Shown: positions 42,683 to 51,652 of the stretch, one piece after another
How positions within the stretch are numbered: the stretch's first letter is position 1
How the letters are laid out: every line of letters starts with the position of its first letter
Origin: Micromonospora solifontis
Lineage (GTDB): Bacteria > Actinomycetota > Actinomycetes > Mycobacteriales > Micromonosporaceae
Direction: 5' to 3'
DNA length: 64,000 nt
Assembly (NCBI RefSeq): GCF_003725545.1
Contig: NZ_RJLN01000012.1
Span: forward strand, 31,694-95,693
Program-made: the position numbers and the translations under genes
Notes under the pieces: model-generated
What the model was told of the DNA's origin: nothing
Databases searched by the model: none
What the model saw: the letters and a program-made list of their open reading frames with translations, nothing else

Positions 42683-43440
42683 ATCTGACCCTGCGCATCT
42701 GGCGCCAGAAGGGCCCTGAGGACAAGGGTCAGATGGTGACCTACCAGGTGCCGGACGTGTCCCCGGACATGTCGTTCCTGGAGATGCTCGACGTGCTCAA
42801 CGAGCGGCTGATCCTCGATGGCGAGGAGCCGGTCGCGTTCGACCACGACTGCCGCGAGGGCATCTGCGGCATGTGCAGCCTCATGATCAACGGCGAGGCG
42901 CACGGCCCGCAGCGCGGCACCACCGCCTGCCAGCTGCACATGCGGCAGTTCAAGGACGGGGACACCATCGACATCGAGCCGTGGCGGGCCCGGGCCTTCC
43001 CGGTCGTCAAGGACCTGGTGGTCAACCGCAACGCCTTCGACAAGATCATTGCCGCTGGCGGCTACGTCACCGCCCCGACCGGCAGCGCCCCCGAGGCGCA
43101 CTCGGTGCCGGTGCCCAAGGCCGACGCGGACGCGGCCTTCGAGTCGGCCGCCTGCATCGGCTGCGGCGCCTGCGTGGCCGCCTGCCCGAACGGCTCCGGC
43201 ATGCTGTTCACCGCCGCGAAGATCACTCAGCTGTCGCTGCTGCCGCAGGGCCAGCCCGAGCGGTACACCCGGGTGATCGGCATGGTGGACGCGCACGACG
43301 AGGCCGGCTTCGGCGGCTGCACCAACATCGGTGAGTGCGCGGCGGCCTGCCCGAAGGGCATCCCGCTGAACACCATCGGCCGGCTCAACCGGGACTTCCT
43401 CAAGGCGACGTCCAAGCGCGCCGGCACCCCGGGCTCCTGA
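42679..43440 (+). CDS. sdhB: Succinate dehydrogenase iron-sulfur subunit
   Basis: This 253-residue electron-transfer subunit starts at GTG 42679, within the sdhA stop. Cysteine motifs for the three clusters are [11 protein letters not shown] with a later TTACQLH ([2Fe-2S]), [15 protein letters not shown] ([4Fe-4S]) and [17 protein letters not shown] ([3Fe-4S]). It links SdhA to the membrane anchor. The operon ends here, with a strong hairpin 18 bp after the stop. Confidence 0.96.
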
Positions 43441-43457
43441 ACCGTCGCCCGACCCAC

Positions 43458-43496
43458 CCGACCGCCGCGCCCCGCACCCGGGGGCGCGGCGGTCGG
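43458..43496 (+). terminator. sdhCAB operon terminator hairpin
   Basis: CCGACCGCCGCGCCCC (43458-43473) pairs perfectly with 43481-43496 around a 7-nt loop, and CCTTTCC follows. The 16-bp stem starts 18 bp after the sdhB stop. Confidence 0.85.
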
Positions 43497-43550
43497 CCTT
43501 TCCAAGGGGTACGCGCTGCCTCCCCCCGGGGCGGGCGCACAGTGTTCAGC

Positions 43551-43660
43551 CGCCTTTCGAGCTGAGTCGTTTCTGACGTCATCCGCTGGACGCCAGGCCG
43601 GCCACAGGCGGCGGCGCGGGACAGCGGGGTGAGTCGTTTTCGACATCAGCTCGAAAGGCG
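43551..43660. repeat. 15-bp perfect inverted repeat with 80-bp spacer
   Basis: CGCCTTTCGAGCTGA (43551-43565) and its exact complement (43646-43660) lie between sdhB and the alcohol dehydrogenase gene. Just inside both ends, GAGTCGTTT occurs as a direct repeat (43564-43572 and 43631-43639). The arms could pair in a long cruciform or be binding sites for one regulator. Confidence 0.65.
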
Positions 43661-43757
43661 CCCAACAGCGGTGACGTCCCCCGACGGGCCAGCCGGTTCA
43701 ACGGTCTCCTCGCGGGTAGCAGTCCCATGGACGGCACCGAGGAGGGGACATTCAGGC

Positions 43758-44942
43758 ATGAAGGCACTGACCTGGCACGGCAAGCGTGACGTCCGCGTCG
43801 AAAACGTCCCGGACCCCCGGATCGAGGAGCCGACCGACGCCATCGTCCGGATCACCTCAACCGCCATCTGCGGCTCCGACCTGCACCTGTACGAGGTGCT
43901 CGCGCCGTACCTGAAGCCCGGCGACATCCTCGGGCACGAGCCGATGGGGATCGTCGAGGAGGTCGGCCCGGGGGTGACCCGGCTCAAGCCCGGCGACCGG
44001 GTCGTCGTGCCGTTCAACATCTCCTGCGGGTCGTGTTGGATGTGCGAGCGGCAGCTCTACGCCCAGTGCGAGACCACCCAGGTGACCAGCGAGGGCAAGG
44101 GCGCCGCCCTGTTCGGCTACACCTCGCTCTACGGTGCGGTCCCCGGCGGCCAGGCCGAGTACCTGCGCGTCCCGCAGGCCCAGTTCGGCCCGATCAAGAT
44201 CCCGGAGAGCGGCCCCGACGAGCGGTGGCTGTACCTCTCCGACATCCTGCCCACCGCCTGGCAGGCGGTGAAGTACGCGGACACCCCACCCGGCGGCACC
44301 CTGGCCGTCTTCGGCCTCGGGCCGGTCGGGCAGTTCTGCGCCCGGATCGGCCGGCACCTGGGCGCCGGCCGGGTGATCGGCTTGGACCTGGTCCCCGAGC
44401 GGCTGGAACTGGCCCGCCGGCACGGCATCGAGGTGCTCGACGTCAGCGAACTGGACGACGTGCCCGGCGCGCTGATCGACCTGGTGGACGGGCGCGGCCC
44501 GGACGCGGTGATCGACGCGGTCGGCATGGAGGCGCACGGCGCCCCGCTCGGCAAGTTCACCCAGGCCGCCGCCGGGCTGCTGCCGGACAAGCTGGCCCAG
44601 CCGATGATCGACAAGGCGGGCGTGGACCGCCTCGTCGTGCTGCACGCCGCGCTCAAGGCGGTCCGGCGCGGCGGCACCGTCTCGATCTCCGGCGTCTACG
44701 GCGGCGAGCAGGACCCGATGCCGCTGATGGAGATGTTCGACCGGGGGGTCCAGCTGCGCATGGGGCAGTGCCACGTGAAGCGTTGGGTGGACGAGATCAT
44801 CCCGCTGCTCGCCGGCGACGACGACCCGCTCGGCGTGGAGGACCTGCGTACCCACCGGCTGCCGCTGGACCAGGCGCCGCAGGCGTACGAGATGTTCCAG
44901 AAGAAGGAGGACGGCTGCATCAAGGTCGTGCTCGCGCCGTGA
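43758..44942 (+). CDS. Zinc-dependent medium-chain alcohol/formaldehyde-type dehydrogenase
   Basis: This 394-residue MDR-family enzyme has the catalytic zinc ligands ICGSDLHLYE and GHEPMGIVEEVGPGV, the structural zinc cysteines in SCGSCWMCERQLYAQCE, and the Rossmann motif VFGLGPVGQFCARIGRH. The subgroup resembles glutathione-independent formaldehyde dehydrogenase-like proteins, but the substrate is open. The GTGA overlap with the SDR gene shows translational coupling. A large inverted repeat lies about 100 bp upstream. Confidence 0.88.
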   Translation: MKALTWHGKRDVRVENVPDPRIEEPTDAIVRITSTAICGSDLHLYEVLAPYLKPGDILGHEPMGIVEEVGPGVTRLKPGDRVVVPFNISCGSCWMCERQLYAQCETTQVTSEGKGAALFGYTSLYGAVPGGQAEYLRVPQAQFGPIKIPESGPDERWLYLSDILPTAWQAVKYADTPPGGTLAVFGLGPVGQFCARIGRHLGAGRVIGLDLVPERLELARRHGIEVLDVSELDDVPGALIDLVDGRGPDAVIDAVGMEAHGAPLGKFTQAAAGLLPDKLAQPMIDKAGVDRLVVLHAALKAVRRGGTVSISGVYGGEQDPMPLMEMFDRGVQLRMGQCHVKRWVDEIIPLLAGDDDPLGVEDLRTHRLPLDQAPQAYEMFQKKEDGCIKVVLAP

Positions 44943-45883
44943 GCCGGACGGTGGTGGTCACCGGCGCGACCAGCGGGATCGGCCGGGCGGCGGCCCGGCG
45001 GTTCGCCGGCCGCGGGGACCGCCTGGTCCTCGCCGCCCGCTCCCCCGCCACCCTCGCCGAGGTGAGCGACGAGTGCCGCGCCGCCGGCGCGCGGGTGCTG
45101 GCCGTACCCGTGGACGTCACCGCGCCCGGCGCGGTGGCCGGGCTGGCCGAGGCGGCCGAGGCGGAGTTCGGCGGCATCGACGTCTGGCTGCACACCGCCG
45201 CGGTGATGGCCTACGGCCGCTTCGACGAGGTGCCCGCCGCGGTCTTCGAACAGGTTGTCCGCACCGACCTGCTGGCCGCGGCGGAGGTGGCCCGGGTGGC
45301 GCTGCGCCGGTTCCGGGCCGCCTCGGCGGGCACGCTGATCCTCACCGGCTCGGTGCTCGGGCACATCACGGCGCCCTACATGAGCGGCTACGTGGCGGCC
45401 AAGTGGGGTCTGCAGGGGCTGGCCCGGACGTTGCAGCAGGAGGCCCGGGAGACTCCGGGGGTGCGGGTCTGCCTGGTCAACCCGGGCAGCGTGGACACCC
45501 CGGTCTACCGGCAGGCGGCCAACTACCTGGGCCGGATCGGCCGCCCGCCGCCCCCGATCACCAGCCCGGAGCGGGTGGCCCGGGCGATCGTCCACTGCAC
45601 CGACCATCCCCGCCGCGAGGTGTCCGTGGGCCGGCTCAACGTGATCATGCGGTTCGGTTTCACCGTCCTGCCCGGCCTCTACGACGTCCTGGTCGGGCCG
45701 CTGATGCGGACCGCCGGGCTGAGCCGGCGGCCGGTCGGGCCGCACGAGGGCGTCGTGTTCACCCCGAACCCGGCCGGCGAGGCGGTCCGGGGCGGCTGGC
45801 TGCCCGACCTGTCCCGGACGGTCCGGACGCTGCGCGGGGCGACGGCGACCGCGGGCTCGGCGGTGCTGCGCCGGCTGCGCTGA
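44939..45883 (+). CDS. Short-chain dehydrogenase/reductase
   Basis: This 314-residue SDR enzyme has the cofactor motif VVVTGATSGIGRAAARRF. The NNAG motif is replaced by HTAAVMAYG. The catalytic Ser is in LTGSVLGHI, and Tyr and Lys are in YMSGYVAAKWGLQG. A C-terminal extension of about 90 residues follows (RLNVIMRFGFTVLPGLYDVL). It overlaps the upstream alcohol dehydrogenase gene by 4 bp. The two oxidoreductases probably act on related substrates, but the pathway is unknown. Confidence 0.87.
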   Translation: MSRTVVVTGATSGIGRAAARRFAGRGDRLVLAARSPATLAEVSDECRAAGARVLAVPVDVTAPGAVAGLAEAAEAEFGGIDVWLHTAAVMAYGRFDEVPAAVFEQVVRTDLLAAAEVARVALRRFRAASAGTLILTGSVLGHITAPYMSGYVAAKWGLQGLARTLQQEARETPGVRVCLVNPGSVDTPVYRQAANYLGRIGRPPPPITSPERVARAIVHCTDHPRREVSVGRLNVIMRFGFTVLPGLYDVLVGPLMRTAGLSRRPVGPHEGVVFTPNPAGEAVRGGWLPDLSRTVRTLRGATATAGSAVLRRLR

Positions 45884-46027
45884 GCGCCGGCTGTGGTCTT
45901 CGACACGGCCCACCACCGCCCGTCCCGGATACCTGCTCGTCGGGGCCCCGGCGGCAGGCCGACGTTGCGGGCGAGGTGGTTACCGGATGGCTACCGTGTA
46001 CTGCGGGACACGGCGGAGGGACGGAGC

Positions 46028-47170
46028 ATGGGCGCAGCGGAGGAACGGGCCGTCGAGCGGGCACTCGGCAGGCGGATGTGGCGGATGACGAGGCTGGCCG
46101 CGGTGGCCGGCCTGGCCTGGGCGGCCCGGGACGTCCCGGCCCAGCTCGGTGGCCGGCTCACCGGCGCGCGGGCGGAACGCGCCGCCCGCTCCCCCCAGTA
46201 CCGCGACGGCACCTTCCACAACGCGGCCAGCACCCGGACCATGGTCGCCGACCCGGGCCGCAACCTGCTCAAGGAGCTGATCTTCGGCAAGCAGAAGCGG
46301 CGGCCCACCGCGTCCGTCCCGCTGCTGCGCCCGACCGACCCGGCCCCGACCGACACCGAGCGGGAGCTGGCCGTCGTCTGGTACGGACACGCGTCAACGC
46401 TGATCGAGATCGAGGGGCACCGGGTGCTGCTCGATCCGGTGTGGAGCGACCGGTGCTCCCCGTCCAACCTCGTCGGCCCGCGCCGCATCCACCAGCCGCC
46501 GGTACGCCTCGACGAGCTGCCCCGCCTCGACGCCATCCTCATTTCGCACGACCATTACGACCACCTCGACATGGACACGGTCCGGGGGCTCCTCGCGCAC
46601 CAGTCCGCGCCGTTCCTGGTCCCGCTCGGCGTCGGCGCCCACCTCGACCGGTGGGGCGTGCCGGAGGAGCGGATCGTCGAGCTGGACTGGGCGGAGAGCC
46701 ACCGGGTCGGCGGGCTGACCCTCACCGCCACCGCCGCCCAGCACTTCTCCGGACGCGGGCTGCGCCGGGACGGGACGCTGTGGAGCTCCTGGGTGGTGGC
46801 CGGCGCGCACCGGAAGGTCTTCTACACCGGCGACTCCGGCTACTTCGACGGTTACGCGGCCATCGGCGCCGAGCACGGCCCGTTCGACGTCACGCTGATG
46901 CAGATCGGCGCGTACGACCGGGCCTGGCCGAGCATCCACATGTTCCCCGAGGAAGCCGTCGCCGCCCACCTCGACCTGCGCGGCGGGCTGTTCCTGCCGG
47001 TGCACTGGGCCACCTTCAACCTGGCGCTGCACGACTGGGCCGAACCGGTGAACCGCCTCTGGACCGAGGCGAAGGCCCGCGACGTCCGGCTGGCGGTGCC
47101 CCGCCCCGGCGAGCGGGTGGTGGTGGACGACCCGCCGCCGGTGGACGGCTGGTGGCAGGGGGTCGCCTGA
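46028..47170 (+). CDS. Metallo-beta-lactamase-fold hydrolase, NAPE-PLD-like
   Basis: This 380-residue protein has an N-terminal basic/hydrophobic segment (LAAVAGLAWAARDVPAQLGG) that may associate with the membrane. The hydrolase domain has VVWYGHASTLIEIEGHRVLL, the metal-binding ILISHDHYDHLDMDTVRGLL, VFYTGDSGYFDG and LPVHWATFNLALHDW. This layout resembles the UlaG/N-acylphosphatidylethanolamine phospholipase D-type branch; the natural substrate in bacteria is not defined. ATG 46028 was chosen because the family N-terminus fits and GGAGG lies about 10 bp upstream. Confidence 0.85.
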   Translation: MGAAEERAVERALGRRMWRMTRLAAVAGLAWAARDVPAQLGGRLTGARAERAARSPQYRDGTFHNAASTRTMVADPGRNLLKELIFGKQKRRPTASVPLLRPTDPAPTDTERELAVVWYGHASTLIEIEGHRVLLDPVWSDRCSPSNLVGPRRIHQPPVRLDELPRLDAILISHDHYDHLDMDTVRGLLAHQSAPFLVPLGVGAHLDRWGVPEERIVELDWAESHRVGGLTLTATAAQHFSGRGLRRDGTLWSSWVVAGAHRKVFYTGDSGYFDGYAAIGAEHGPFDVTLMQIGAYDRAWPSIHMFPEEAVAAHLDLRGGLFLPVHWATFNLALHDWAEPVNRLWTEAKARDVRLAVPRPGERVVVDDPPPVDGWWQGVA

Positions 47171-47264
47171 CGATCCTTTGGCGTTTGATCCCGTCTCATG
47201 CCTGTCTGTCTGGTAAACCGGTGTGATGTGCCACCCCTGCGGGACGATCGCCACGAGGAGCACC

Positions 47265-47945
47265 ATGCTGAACGGTCGACTGGTCGGGCTCCGCCCGACC
47301 AGAACAGAGGACCTCGATTTTCTGGCGGACCTGGCCAACCTGGACCAGGTCCGGCACAACGTGGGCGGCTGGCACTGGCCGGTGGCGCGTGAGACGCAAC
47401 CGGAGTGGCTGCGCCGCTCCCAGGCGGACCAGACGGTCCAGCGGCTGACGGTCGCCGACCCCGTGACGGATGAGCCATGGGGGCTGACCGGCCTCTGGGA
47501 GATTGACTGGCACAACCGCTCAGCGCTGACCGCGATCAAACTGATGCCGGGCGCCGCACCGCGGGGTGCGGGCAGTGACGCGATCATGCTGGTGATGGCC
47601 TGGAGCTTCTACGACGTCGGTCTGCGCCGGCTGCACGGTTCAATCCTGCCGTTCAACACAGCGAGCCTCGGCGCGTATGTGCGCAACTGCGGCTGGCGGG
47701 TGGAGGGCCGGGACCGGGAGGCCGTCTTCCGCCGCGGGGAGTGGCACGACCTCCTGCGGGTCGGCATCCTGCGCGCCGACTTCGACGCCCTCACCGCGGC
47801 GGAGGAATACGTCGAGCGGGTCTGCGGGCCGGCCACCAGCACGATCCCCGGTCAGTCCGGACCGGGCGTCCGGCTGGCCGTCGCGCCTGACGGGCTCGAG
47901 GGTGCCGGGGCGATCACCGGGGCCGGTACGGCCAGGGTGGACTGA
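47265..47945 (+). CDS. GNAT-family N-acetyltransferase, RimJ/RimL-like
   Basis: This 226-residue protein starts MLNGRLVGLRPTRTEDLDFL with GAGGAG four bases before the ATG. The acetyl-CoA site is in KLMPGAAPRGAGSDAIMLVM, and the typical LHGSILPFNTASLGAYVRNC with a following CGWRVEGRDREAVFR closes the fold. RimJ/RimL-type enzymes acetylate protein N-termini or amino groups of small molecules, including antibiotics; the target is unknown. The C-terminal ~40 residues are an extra, low-complexity tail. A bidirectional terminator follows. Confidence 0.83.
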   Translation: MLNGRLVGLRPTRTEDLDFLADLANLDQVRHNVGGWHWPVARETQPEWLRRSQADQTVQRLTVADPVTDEPWGLTGLWEIDWHNRSALTAIKLMPGAAPRGAGSDAIMLVMAWSFYDVGLRRLHGSILPFNTASLGAYVRNCGWRVEGRDREAVFRRGEWHDLLRVGILRADFDALTAAEEYVERVCGPATSTIPGQSGPGVRLAVAPDGLEGAGAITGAGTARVD

Positions 47946-47954
47946 CCGGGCCGA

Positions 47955-47993
47955 GGTCACGTCGGGGCATCCTTCACCCGCCCCGACGTGACC
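47955..47993. terminator. Bidirectional hairpin terminator
   Basis: GGTCACGTCGGGG (47955-47967) and CCCCGACGTGACC (47981-47993) pair perfectly over 13 bp with a 13-nt loop. It is centred between the stop codons of the convergent GNAT and 3-hydroxyacyl-CoA dehydrogenase genes. Confidence 0.8.
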
Positions 47994-48000
47994 CGCCGAA

Positions 48001-48861
48001 TCAACCCGGCACGCGGAACCCTCGGCCGACCTTGCGGCCCAGATGACCACCCTCGACCATGCGCAGCAACAGCGGCGGCGGCGCGTACAAGGGCTCCTTG
48101 AACTCCTCATAGAGGGCGTTCGCGATCGCGGTGAGGGTGTCCAGGCCGATCAGGTCGGACAGCGCCAGCGGTCCCATCGGGTGGTTGCAGCCCAGTTGCA
48201 TCCCCCGGTCGATCTCCTCGGCCGAGGCGAACCCAGACTCCACCATCCGGATCGCACTGAGCAGGTAGGGAACCAGCAGTGCGTTCACCACGAAACCGGC
48301 TCGATCCCGGGCCCGGATCGTCTGCTTGCCCAGCGTCTGCGTGACGAAATCCTCGATCTGACTGATGGTCCGCTCGGCGGTGAGGAAGGTGCCCACCAGT
48401 TCGACCAGGGGCATGGCACCAACCGGATTGAAGAAGTGCAGCCCCAGCACCCGCTCCGGCCGGCCGGTGAGCCGTGCCAACCGCATGATCGGGATCGACG
48501 ACGTGTTCGACGCCAGGATCGCATCCGTACCGGACAGCACCTTGTCCAGAGTTTGGAAGACCTCCACCTTGACCGACTCGCGTTCGGTGACCGCCTCGAT
48601 CACCAACTGCCGATCCGCCAAGGTCTCCAGGTCGGCGCCGAACCGCACCCGCTCAACTATCCGGTCACGTTCGTCGGAGGTGAGCCGGCCCTTGCGGAGC
48701 CGGCGTTCCAGCGAATCCCGCAGCCGGTTCCGGGCCGTACCGATGGACAACGGGCTCGACGTCACCACTCGTACGTCGAGGCCGGCGCGGGCGCAGGCCT
48801 CCGCGATTCCGGTGCCCATCACGCCACCGCCGACCACACCCACTCGTCGGATCGTGTTCAT
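48001..48861 (-). CDS. 3-hydroxyacyl-CoA (3-hydroxybutyryl-CoA) dehydrogenase
   Basis: This 286-residue NAD(P)-dependent enzyme has the Rossmann motif VGVVGGGVMGTGIAEACARA and catalytic residues in ASNTSSIPIMRLA and GLHFFNPVGAMPLVELV. The C-terminal helical domain has GFVVNALLVPYLLSAIRMVE and GCNHPMGPLALSDLIGLDTL. It interconverts 3-hydroxyacyl-CoA and 3-oxoacyl-CoA. The gene starts 14 bp after the KAS III stop with GAGAGG upstream, so the two are an operon. Coupling suggests the KAS III product is reduced by this enzyme. Confidence 0.9.
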   Translation of the reverse strand: MNTIRRVGVVGGGVMGTGIAEACARAGLDVRVVTSSPLSIGTARNRLRDSLERRLRKGRLTSDERDRIVERVRFGADLETLADRQLVIEAVTERESVKVEVFQTLDKVLSGTDAILASNTSSIPIMRLARLTGRPERVLGLHFFNPVGAMPLVELVGTFLTAERTISQIEDFVTQTLGKQTIRARDRAGFVVNALLVPYLLSAIRMVESGFASAEEIDRGMQLGCNHPMGPLALSDLIGLDTLTAIANALYEEFKEPLYAPPPLLLRMVEGGHLGRKVGRGFRVPG

Positions 48862-48875
48862 CGTCGCCTCTCGAA

Positions 48876-49913
48876 TTAGTCTGTCGCCACGGGTAGGTCC
48901 TCGGAGGACGGCACGGCCGGTGCGGTCCATCTGAGCAGGCAGGCGCCGATCGCCATGCCACCCCCGAAGCCCGCCAGCAGAACGAGTTCACCCGGCCGCA
49001 GGTGACCGTTGCGGTGCGCCTCGTCCAAGGTCACCGCGACCGAGGCACTGCCGACGTTGCCGTAACGCTCCAACGTCCGGTGGGTGCGCGCGGCGGTCAG
49101 ATCGGTGGCCTTCACCAGTTCGTCCAGCATCACGCCGTTGGCCTGATGCGGCACAAAGTGTTGCACGTCGTACGGCGTCATGCCGTTGCGCAGCAGGAGG
49201 TTCCGCAGCGCCGGGGGCACCTCCCGCGCCACGAAGTCGCGGACCTCCCGGCCCCGCATGCGGAAGTAGTGGCCGCCCGACTCGACCGTCTGGTGTGAGG
49301 CCGGCTGCCGTGACCCCCCGGCCTCGATCCAGATGAGGTTCCGGGCATCCCCCTGCGCCCGTAGTTCGAAGTCGAGGATCCCGGCGTCGGCACCCGAGGT
49401 CAGGATGGCCGCGCCGGCGCCGTCACCGAAGAGCACCGAGGTCGTGCGATCCGTGAAGTCGAGTATCCGCGAGTACAGGTCCGCCGCGACGACGAGGGCC
49501 CGCGTGCCCGGGCGAATGGCGAGCAGCCCGCAGGCGACCGTCATGGCGTAGACGAACCCGCTACAGACGACGTTGAGATCCATGGCCGCCGCGTTGCGGG
49601 CGCCGATCAGCCGCTGGACGGCGTGGGCGGTCGGCGGCTGAGGCGAGTCCCCGGTGGACGTCGCCACGATGATGTGGTCGAGCCGACCGGCGTCCATCCC
49701 GGCCTGCGCAAGTGCCCGCTCGGCAGCCCGGGCAGCCAGGTCGGAGGTCGCCTCGTCCGGCCCGGCGAACCGTCGGGAGCGGATGTGCGTCTTACGCTCA
49801 ATCCACTCCGCGTCCACGCCGACCCGCCGCGCCACCTCGTCGTTGGAGACCTCTCGAGCCGGCACGTACGACCCGGTGGCCAGCACGGAGACGGCCGGTC
49901 TGTCCATGATCAT
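48876..49913 (-). CDS. 3-oxoacyl-ACP synthase III (KAS III/FabH-like)
   Basis: This 345-residue thiolase-fold enzyme has the catalytic triad complete: Cys117 in DLNVVCSGFVYAM, His in HFVPHQANGVM and Asn in ERYGNVGSASVAVTL. KAS III enzymes condense an acyl-CoA starter with malonyl-ACP. Divergent copies next to accessory dehydrogenases often serve specialised metabolism rather than primary fatty-acid synthesis. ATG 49913 has GGAG four bases upstream; an ATG two codons later is possible. It heads a two-gene operon with the 3-hydroxyacyl-CoA dehydrogenase. Confidence 0.9.
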   Translation of the reverse strand: MIMDRPAVSVLATGSYVPAREVSNDEVARRVGVDAEWIERKTHIRSRRFAGPDEATSDLAARAAERALAQAGMDAGRLDHIIVATSTGDSPQPPTAHAVQRLIGARNAAAMDLNVVCSGFVYAMTVACGLLAIRPGTRALVVAADLYSRILDFTDRTTSVLFGDGAGAAILTSGADAGILDFELRAQGDARNLIWIEAGGSRQPASHQTVESGGHYFRMRGREVRDFVAREVPPALRNLLLRNGMTPYDVQHFVPHQANGVMLDELVKATDLTAARTHRTLERYGNVGSASVAVTLDEAHRNGHLRPGELVLLAGFGGGMAIGACLLRWTAPAVPSSEDLPVATD

Positions 49914-49960
49914 GCCTCTCCTCGATGTCCGAAGCCGCCTGCGGCCAGCGACCGCCGCCC

Positions 49961-49966
49961 ATAATA
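49961..49966 (-). promoter_or_regulatory. Candidate -10 element for the KAS III operon
   Basis: On the minus strand TATTAT lies 47 bp before the start codon within an unusually AT-rich gap (49960-50010). No -35 with correct spacing is obvious. Confidence 0.4.
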
Positions 49967-50012
49967 CGGACAGAGGTGACAAAGAGGAGCAAATAAGACA
50001 AGACTGGTTGAG

Positions 50013-51524
50013 TCAGAGCACGAAGGCGTCCGTCCAGAGCGCGCCGGAGCGGCCGGACAGGGCGTCCAGCATCGCCACCGCCTGACCGTCGGTGAGCTGC
50101 GCGACGAAGTCGACGATCGCCCGCCCCCGGGCCCGGCCGATCCGGTCCGGCGTACGCGGGTGCAGCTCGGCCTCGGCCAGCTCGACCAGGTCGTGCAGCC
50201 GGCGGGGCAGCCGCGACTCCTCCTCGGGGTCCAGCAGCCACTCCCAGAGCGCCTCCACCAGGGTGCCCAGCAGCCGGGCCTGGCCGCGCTGGTGCAGGGC
50301 GAGATCGGGGCGGGCCAGCACGAACCGGTGGTGGACGAACTTGAGCACCTGCACCTCGTGCCACTGCGGCCGGGCCAGCAGCACGTACCCGGAGCGGACG
50401 TCCGGGTCCGGGGTGACCGCGATGGCGTCGACGAAGCGGGTGGACCAGCGGGCGGAGAACCGGGCCACGTACTGCTCCGCCTCGATGGAGCCGTCGAAGG
50501 GCAGCGCCAGCAGCCCCTCCACCAGTTCCTCGCGGACGTGCTCGACGGCGGCGGCGAACGCCTCGTCGTCGGCGATCCAGGCGTCCTTGCGGTGCAGTTG
50601 GCGGCGCAGCCGCTCGATGGCGGCCCCGGGCCGGCGGCCGGCGGCGGTCAGCGCCGAGGAGGTGATCGACCGGAAGTGGCCGCACTCCCGCTGCCAGGCC
50701 ATCAGCTCGGCCGCCACCGCGCCCTGCTGGAGCACCCCGACCCGGTAGAAGTCCTCCACGTCGTGGATGGCGTACGCGATGTCGTCGGCGGTGTCCATGA
50801 TGGACGCCTCCGGCGTCTGCTGCCAGTCGGGGATCCGCCCGGCGAACGGCTCCCGGGCCTGCCGCAGGTCGTCCACCTCGGTCCGGTACGCGCCGAACTT
50901 CACCGAGCCGCTCTCCGGGTCGTCCGGTGGGGCGGCGGCGCCGCGCGGTGCCGGGTCCAGGTGCCGGGGGTGCGGATCCGGATGGTCGAGCCGGGTCCAC
51001 GGGTACTTCAGCATCGCCGCCCGGACCGCCGCGGTCAGGTCCAGGCCGGTGGTGGCCGCGCCGCGGATCTCGGTGCTGGTGACAATCCGGTACGACTGCG
51101 CGTTGCCCTCGAAGCCGTCGGGCAGCCCGAGCCGCTGCCGGGCCAGCCGGTCCAGCACCCGCTCCCCCAGGTGCCCGAAGGGCGGGTGGCCGAGGTCGTG
51201 GGCGAGGGCGGCCGCCTCCACCACGTCCGGGTCGCAGCCGCCCAGCTTCTCCAGCAGCTCCCGGTGCGCCGGGTCGGCGGTCAGCCGCTCGGCGATCGCC
51301 CGCGCCACCTGGGCGACCTTGAGGCTGTGGGTGAGCCGGTTGTGCACCAGCAGGCCCGAGCCGCCCGGGCTGATCACCTGGGTCACCCCGTTCAGCCGGG
51401 CGAAGAACGGCGACGCGACGATGCGGTCCCGGTCGGCCCGGAACGGGCTGGCGGCCAGGTCGCCCAACGCACGGGCGCTGCCGCCGAAGAGCCGCCGGGC
51501 GCGCGGATCCGCAGGTGCCTCCAT
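50013..51524 (-). CDS. dgt: Deoxyguanosinetriphosphate triphosphohydrolase-like protein
   Basis: This 503-residue HD-domain protein has FARLNGVTQVISPGGSGLLV and LLVHNRLTHSLKVAQVARAI, the metal-binding AALAHDLGHPPFGHLGERVL, and later TADDIAYAIHDVEDFYRVG with the last metal ligand. Dgt-type enzymes release tripolyphosphate from dGTP or other dNTPs and tune nucleotide pools; some act in phage defence by dNTP depletion, though nothing here points to that. ATG 51524 fits the family N-terminus, and the ribosome-binding site is weak. It is divergent from tex. Confidence 0.9.
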   Translation of the reverse strand: MEAPADPRARRLFGGSARALGDLAASPFRADRDRIVASPFFARLNGVTQVISPGGSGLLVHNRLTHSLKVAQVARAIAERLTADPAHRELLEKLGGCDPDVVEAAALAHDLGHPPFGHLGERVLDRLARQRLGLPDGFEGNAQSYRIVTSTEIRGAATTGLDLTAAVRAAMLKYPWTRLDHPDPHPRHLDPAPRGAAAPPDDPESGSVKFGAYRTEVDDLRQAREPFAGRIPDWQQTPEASIMDTADDIAYAIHDVEDFYRVGVLQQGAVAAELMAWQRECGHFRSITSSALTAAGRRPGAAIERLRRQLHRKDAWIADDEAFAAAVEHVREELVEGLLALPFDGSIEAEQYVARFSARWSTRFVDAIAVTPDPDVRSGYVLLARPQWHEVQVLKFVHHRFVLARPDLALHQRGQARLLGTLVEALWEWLLDPEEESRLPRRLHDLVELAEAELHPRTPDRIGRARGRAIVDFVAQLTDGQAVAMLDALSGRSGALWTDAFVL

Positions 51525-51652
51525 GATCGCCACGCTAGCGCAGCCGACCGGCCGGCAGCGACGGGTCCGCCACCCGGCGGGTGCGGCGTGCGCCGTCGGG
51601 GGCGGGCGGCACAATGCAGGGCGGAACCCACCCGAGAAGGCGGATCAAGATC

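Noticed and set aside
50013..51524. dGTPase-like gene as part of a phage-defence island
   Set aside because: It sits among housekeeping genes (tex, KAS III operon) with no other defence gene nearby.
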